DNA of 9,796 nucleotides from Clostridia bacterium (lineage in GTDB: Bacteria; Bacillota_A; Clostridia; Christensenellales; Aristaeellaceae): contig JAFUPO010000373.1 of assembly GCA_017481185.1 (NCBI GenBank), positions 1 through 9,796 on the forward strand, given 5' to 3'. Under the pieces are notes generated by a model. That model was not told the origin of the DNA, searched no databases, and was given only the letters and a program-made list of their open reading frames with translations. A program made the position numbers and the translations under genes. Below, in pieces: positions 6,782 to 9,796 of this stretch; the first letter of the stretch is position 1, and each line of letters begins with the position of its first letter.

Positions 6782-8335
6782 ATGTTAAAAAGGATGATGC
6801 TGCTGGCTCTGTGCCTTTTAATGCTTACCGGTTGTCAAAACGGCGTTCCGGTTGCCTCTCAAACGGTGGTAGAATTGCCCCAGGCGGCCAGCGTGTATGA
6901 GGCGCCCTTTGGGGATGCGGCTATGGAATATGAAGCTCAGGCCACTTTGTTTTTGCCTCGACGAGACGGTACGCGCCTTATAGCGCAGCAGCAAACGCTG
7001 ACCTTTTCCACCGCCCGCCACGGCGCGGAAACGGTGGTCAGGGCGCTGATCAAGCATCCGGGCAATGATACGGTGGCGCCCCTGGGGGGCGGTGTAGAAC
7101 TCACTTTAACAGGCAATAACCCGGTGGAGGTCAGCCGGGATGTGTGCACGGTGAACTTGGGCCCTTCCTGCCGCCAACTGGATGCAAAGGATTTTTACCA
7201 GGTATGCCAGGCGATTACCAATACCCTGACCGAGTTTCCGGATATACAATATGTCAACATTCTGGCCTCGGGCAGCCAGGTGAGCCTGGATGTTTACGGC
7301 ACCCTGCCCGTGGGTACCCTGACCCGGAGAACGGGCGACGACTTGGATGCGATATGGAACCAGGCCTCCTTGGCCATGCTGAATCCGGGAGAAGATCCTG
7401 CCGCCCAGCGGCTGACCCTGCCCATGACGTTGTATTTTCCTACCCAGAGCGGCATCGGGATTCTGCCCGAGGTGCGAACCATCACCTTTGAAGGGCAAAC
7501 GCCCAGCCAAATGACCTTAGGATTGCTGGCCGCGCTGGTGCAAGGGGCGCAATATCTGGAGGATGTGCCGACGCTGCCAAGGCTGACGGAGCTTCTGTTA
7601 GAAGAACCTTCTGTGGAAAACCTGGCCTCTGGCGGTGGCAGGGTAGCGACGCTGCAATTCCAAAGCGGCCTGAACGAGGCCCTTTTAGAGTGCAATGTGA
7701 CGCGCTCAGCCCTTATGGCCAGCCTCACCTATACCCTAACCACCTGTGTGCCTGAACTGACAGCTGTGAAGGTGCGCATTGGCGATGAGTGGATCCAGAG
7801 CGTAACCCCAATTAGCCTGTATACGGAGCAGATGCCCATCCACTTTGGAGAGGGGCTTCAGCGCCGGGGCGATTTTTCAGCCATGCTGCTGGGGTATGCC
7901 AAGCTTTATTTTGCTGAGGGCAGCCGCCTTCGGCAGTCGGATCGCCCTGTGCCCTGTTATGAAATTCAAAATCCGCGATATTTGCTGGGTCAGTTGATGT
8001 TGGGTTCCCAAACCTATGATCAGGTGAGCCGATTGGAGGCGGTATTGCCTCAGGGCCTTTCAGATGCGGACATTATGGGCTTTGCCGTTCAGGGGGATAC
8101 CCTTTTGTGCCATCTGTCAGAAGGGTTCTGGCAGGCTTGCGAGGGAATGACCGAGGAGGAAGAACGCCTCATGGCCTATGCCATGGTAAACACCCTGTGC
8201 GCCTCAAACCAGGTCAAACGGGTACGTTTCTATTTTGGCGGCGAACAGCGAGAGGGCTGGTCCGGCGGGGTGTATTGGCGGGGCGAGTTCATGAAAAATT
8301 CAGGCATTGTGATTCAAAGCCGCCAGGCGCGGTAA
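6782..8335 (+). CDS. Multi-GerMN-domain lipoprotein
   Basis: Lipoprotein of 517 residues. AAGGAGG (6767-6773), overlapping the previous stop codon, lies 8 nt before ATG 6782. Signal peptide MLKRMMLLALCLLML ends in lipobox LTG|C with C18 as the anchor. The rest appears to be three successive GerMN-like units. Unit 1 is about 50-175 (QATLFLPRRDG through FPDIQYVNIL). Unit 2 is about 210-345 (LPMTLYFPTQSG through LTAVKVRIGDEW). Unit 3 is about 366-500 (YAKLYFAEGSRL, then LLGQLMLG, then RLMAYAMVNTLC and KRVRFYFGGEQ). Units 1 and 3 show the late helix followed by a beta strand most clearly; unit 2 is weaker. Two GerMN units are known in B. subtilis GerM, so three would be unusual. It is co-transcribed with the preceding GerMN gene and is probably its divergent paralogue. 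Function is unknown beyond an extracytoplasmic, probably binding or scaffolding, role. Confidence 0.8.
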   Translation: MLKRMMLLALCLLMLTGCQNGVPVASQTVVELPQAASVYEAPFGDAAMEYEAQATLFLPRRDGTRLIAQQQTLTFSTARHGAETVVRALIKHPGNDTVAPLGGGVELTLTGNNPVEVSRDVCTVNLGPSCRQLDAKDFYQVCQAITNTLTEFPDIQYVNILASGSQVSLDVYGTLPVGTLTRRTGDDLDAIWNQASLAMLNPGEDPAAQRLTLPMTLYFPTQSGIGILPEVRTITFEGQTPSQMTLGLLAALVQGAQYLEDVPTLPRLTELLLEEPSVENLASGGGRVATLQFQSGLNEALLECNVTRSALMASLTYTLTTCVPELTAVKVRIGDEWIQSVTPISLYTEQMPIHFGEGLQRRGDFSAMLLGYAKLYFAEGSRLRQSDRPVPCYEIQNPRYLLGQLMLGSQTYDQVSRLEAVLPQGLSDADIMGFAVQGDTLLCHLSEGFWQACEGMTEEEERLMAYAMVNTLCASNQVKRVRFYFGGEQREGWSGGVYWRGEFMKNSGIVIQSRQAR

Positions 8336-8347
8336 TCAGGCGCTGAA

Positions 8348-8367
8348 AATCGGCTTTGGGGCCGATT
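8348..8367 (+). other. Small hairpin after the multi-GerMN gene
   Basis: AATCGGC (8348-8354) pairs perfectly with GCCGATT (8361-8367) around a 6-nt loop. No U tract follows, so it is not a standard terminator. It may stabilise the mRNA 3' end or act together with the larger hairpin at 8375-8402. Confidence 0.4.
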
Positions 8368-8370
8368 GTG

Positions 8371-8399
8371 TTGCAGCATCCTATCCGCTGTGGTAGGAT
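8371..8399 (+). promoter_or_regulatory. Weak candidate promoter overlapping a hairpin
   Basis: TTGCAG (8371-8376) and TAGGAT (8394-8399) are 17 bp apart, with a TGG extended -10 element directly before the latter. The boxes largely coincide with the arms of the 8375-8402 hairpin, so either reading, or both, may be correct. It would serve the downstream membrane protein. Confidence 0.25.
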
Positions 8400-8404
8400 G
8401 CTTT
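8375..8404 (+). terminator. Hairpin with short T tail, possible weak terminator or attenuator
   Basis: AGCATCCTATC (8375-8385) pairs with GGTAGGATGCT (8392-8402): 11 bp with one G-T wobble and a 6-nt loop. The tail is only TTT, so termination is probably partial. It could lower expression of the downstream gene relative to the GerMN genes. Confidence 0.5.
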
Positions 8405-8429
8405 CACTTAATGAACAGGAGGGGAACCC

Positions 8430-9674
8430 ATGGTGAAAGGTCTGGTTATTGCGGCAGCTGCGGGGTTGTTTGCGCTGCTTCGGCTGCTGGCGCCCAATAG
8501 CTGGGCTGCCAAGGGCGCGGCAGTTATCCTGCCTGGCGCAGCAGCTCTTTTATCAGCCAGCTGGGAGCCCCTTTGCCTGATCCCTATTTTAAGCGTCGGG
8601 CTTTGGTTGAATCTGCCCGATAAGCTGAGACGGCAGATACCCAAGGAGGCAAAAGCCCAAGTAGGCTTTGTTTGGCCGCAAAACCTTACAGCAGGCGGCC
8701 CCCAGGTGATGGGCCTGTGCGTCCCCCTTCAATTGGAGGGGGCTGACCGCCGCCGGGGCGGCGATGTGCTGTTCAATACGGCATTAGCTCTGTGCGCGCC
8801 TCAAACGCCCGAAGGGGAGGGCCTGGCCCGGTACGCTGCCGCCCAAGGCTTTGACCGGGGGCGGCTCACTGGCCGTATGCCCCTGATCCGGCAATGGGAG
8901 GAGGCTGGTCTGGTATTCTGCCAGCATCAGGATAGGGGCGCTGCGCGCACCTTTGTGATGGGCAGCCCACAGGCAGTGCTGGCCCGATGCCGCTGGGTGC
9001 TGGATGGTAGGGAGCGGCTGATGGAAGCTGAGGAGTTGAACCGCGTTCTCCGGGCTGATGAGCAGATGCGACAAGGCGGCCTGAGGGTGTACGCCTTTGC
9101 CATGGAGGGGGCGGGCGGAACCACCTATTTGGGGATGGCGGGGTTGGCCGCCGCCATCCGGCCCGAAGCCTTTGAGCAGATTCAGCAGCTGGGTCATCTG
9201 GGCGCTCGACCAATCCTGCTGGGGCAGGGCAGCCGCGAAAGTATCTGGGCCCTGGCCTGTGAGACAGGGATCATCCGTCCTGGTGACCGGCTGGTGATGG
9301 CTGAGGAGCTGGAGCGGATGGACGACAGCCGCCTGGAGGAAGAAGTGAGAGCCATCGGAGCTTTCGGAAACCTTACAGCCAAGCAGCGCCGCAGGGTGGC
9401 CAACGCCTGGCGCCAGTGGGGAGAAAGCGTGCTGCCTCTGGGCCTCGACGGCCTGGATACCTGGGAAAACGCACTCAAAGAAGGCTGCCGCCTGGAAAAG
9501 GCTGCCGCCCAAATAAAAAAGCAAGAGCCCTTAATGATCTTTGGCCCCTGCTTGATGACCCTGCTGGGTGCTGTATTAAATCTTTGGCCGATAAGCGCAG
9601 CTTCTGTTTTAATTAGTTCAGGTATGTGGATATACCAAATAGTAAAGCATAAATACAGACTGTCGATAAAGTAA
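8430..9674 (+). CDS. Degenerate P-type ATPase-like membrane protein (probable pseudoenzyme)
   Basis: A 414-residue protein starting 7 nt after AGGAGG (8417-8422). Two hydrophobic segments (about 4-22 and 29-62) precede a cytoplasmic part (about 63-366), and two more follow (about 367-383 and 386-405). The cytoplasmic part keeps the P/N-domain motif order of type II P-type ATPases with catalytic residues changed. DKTGTLT reads VWPQNLT (81-87). KGAPE-x-x-x-x-RC reads MGSPQAVLARC (177-187). The LRVLA-like text is LRVYAFA (218-224). DPPR reads AAIR (241-244). ITGD reads LLGQ (263-266), followed by SRESIWALACETGII. P-x-x-K reads AKQR (317-320). TGDGVND reads GLDGLDT (338-344). There is no actuator domain and no TGES; ordinary members exceed 700 residues. 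The frame is open with a good ribosome site, so it is probably expressed rather than decayed. Role unknown; ion pumping is very unlikely. Confidence 0.75.
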   Translation: MVKGLVIAAAAGLFALLRLLAPNSWAAKGAAVILPGAAALLSASWEPLCLIPILSVGLWLNLPDKLRRQIPKEAKAQVGFVWPQNLTAGGPQVMGLCVPLQLEGADRRRGGDVLFNTALALCAPQTPEGEGLARYAAAQGFDRGRLTGRMPLIRQWEEAGLVFCQHQDRGAARTFVMGSPQAVLARCRWVLDGRERLMEAEELNRVLRADEQMRQGGLRVYAFAMEGAGGTTYLGMAGLAAAIRPEAFEQIQQLGHLGARPILLGQGSRESIWALACETGIIRPGDRLVMAEELERMDDSRLEEEVRAIGAFGNLTAKQRRRVANAWRQWGESVLPLGLDGLDTWENALKEGCRLEKAAAQIKKQEPLMIFGPCLMTLLGAVLNLWPISAASVLISSGMWIYQIVKHKYRLSIK

Positions 9675-9694
9675 CGGAAAAATACCAGGGATGC

Positions 9695-9722
9695 AATGAA
9701 GGGGCGTTGCCCCTTCATTTTT
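9695..9722 (+). terminator. Strong Rho-independent terminator after the P-type ATPase-like gene
   Basis: AATGAAGGGGC (9695-9705) pairs perfectly with GCCCCTTCATT (9709-9719) around a GTT loop, and a run of five T (9718-9722) follows. It begins 20 nt after the stop codon and closes the operon. Confidence 0.92.
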
Positions 9723-9731
9723 AAATCGTAT

Positions 9732-9796
9732 CGACCGAGGGCCTTCGGCCCGGTTAAACGCCCCGAAGGGGCTGCCGGTCGGGCGGGGCGTTTAGC
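9732..9796. repeat. Cluster of nested GC-rich palindromes, running to the window edge
   Basis: Several dyads overlap. CGACCG (9732-9737) matches CGGTCG (9776-9781). GGGCC-TTC-GGCCC (9739-9751) is a small hairpin. CCCC-GAA-GGGG (9761-9771) is another. TAAACGCCCC (9755-9764) is the exact inverse of GGGGCGTTTA (9785-9794). The GGGGCGTT core also occurs in the preceding terminator (9701-9708). No coding sequence is visible. The arrangement resembles a repetitive extragenic palindrome or the end of a mobile palindromic element, but only one copy is seen and it may continue beyond the window. Confidence 0.5.

Noticed and set aside
8784..9524. Minus-strand open frame of 246 codons opposite the ATPase-like gene
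   Set aside because: The + strand frame has a strong ribosome site, membrane segments and an ordered motif series. The minus frame has none and is a GC-rich shadow.
8430..9674. Reading the last gene as a functional cation-transporting P-type ATPase
   Set aside because: The phosphorylation Asp, TGD, intact GDGVND, actuator domain and most transport helices are absent, so catalysis as in the family is not supported.
8430..9674. Reading the last gene as a decayed pseudogene fragment
   Set aside because: The frame is open for 414 codons with a strong ribosome site, paired membrane segments at both ends and a terminator. There is no frameshift or internal stop, although decay in a relative cannot be fully excluded without orthologues.
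9753..9796. Integron attC-like site (GTTAAAC matches GTTRRRY)
   Set aside because: The opposing core RYYYAAC is not found at the other end, and the 7-mer is common. No integrase or cassette array is visible.
1..9796. CRISPR array, tRNA, rRNA, insertion sequence or prophage genes
   Set aside because: No regularly spaced repeats, cloverleaf sequences, transposase, integrase or phage motifs were seen on either strand.

Overview
The window looks like chromosomal DNA of a Gram-positive-type bacterium of the class Clostridia (Bacillota), probably a moderately GC-rich lineage such as Oscillospirales or Christensenellales. This is inferred from strong AAGGAGG-type ribosome binding sites, GerMN-domain lipoproteins, an OmpR-type regulator and HAMP kinase of WalRK/VicRK style, and a DUF368 membrane protein. 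No rRNA, tRNA, CRISPR array, transposase or integrase is visible. All recognisable genes lie on the + strand and the window is densely coding.

Layout. Positions 1-699 hold the 3' part of a DUF368 (undecaprenyl-phosphate flippase-like) membrane protein, closed by a terminator at 715-748. Positions 812-3437 form a compact ABC importer operon of the nitrate/sulfonate/taurine/pyrimidine-precursor type: ATPase, permease (ATGA overlap) and exported NMT1/THI5-like binding protein, closed by a strong terminator at 3448-3479. A short AT-rich intergenic region (3480-3619) carries an imperfect inverted repeat and a good sigma-A-type promoter.

From that promoter runs a second operon: response regulator (3620-4312), HAMP sensor kinase (to 5777), a GerMN lipoprotein (5791-6768) and a larger lipoprotein with two or three GerMN-like units (6782-8335). 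After a hairpin-rich gap comes a 414-residue membrane protein (8430-9674). It reads as a cut-down P-type ATPase: the P/N-domain order is recognisable, but nearly every catalytic motif is replaced. A strong terminator (9695-9722) and a cluster of nested GC-rich palindromes (9732-9796) end the window.

How the genes may work together. Regulator, kinase and GerMN lipoprotein in a row recall MtrA-MtrB-LpqB of Actinobacteria and, more loosely, WalR-WalK-YycHI of Bacilli, in which extracytoplasmic partners modulate a cell-envelope kinase. By inference, the two GerMN lipoproteins sense envelope state or modulate the kinase. The apparently catalytically dead P-type ATPase relative immediately downstream is the most unusual object in the window and may be a membrane-bound scaffold or nucleotide/ion-responsive partner. 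The ABC importer and the DUF368 protein appear to be separate transcription units.
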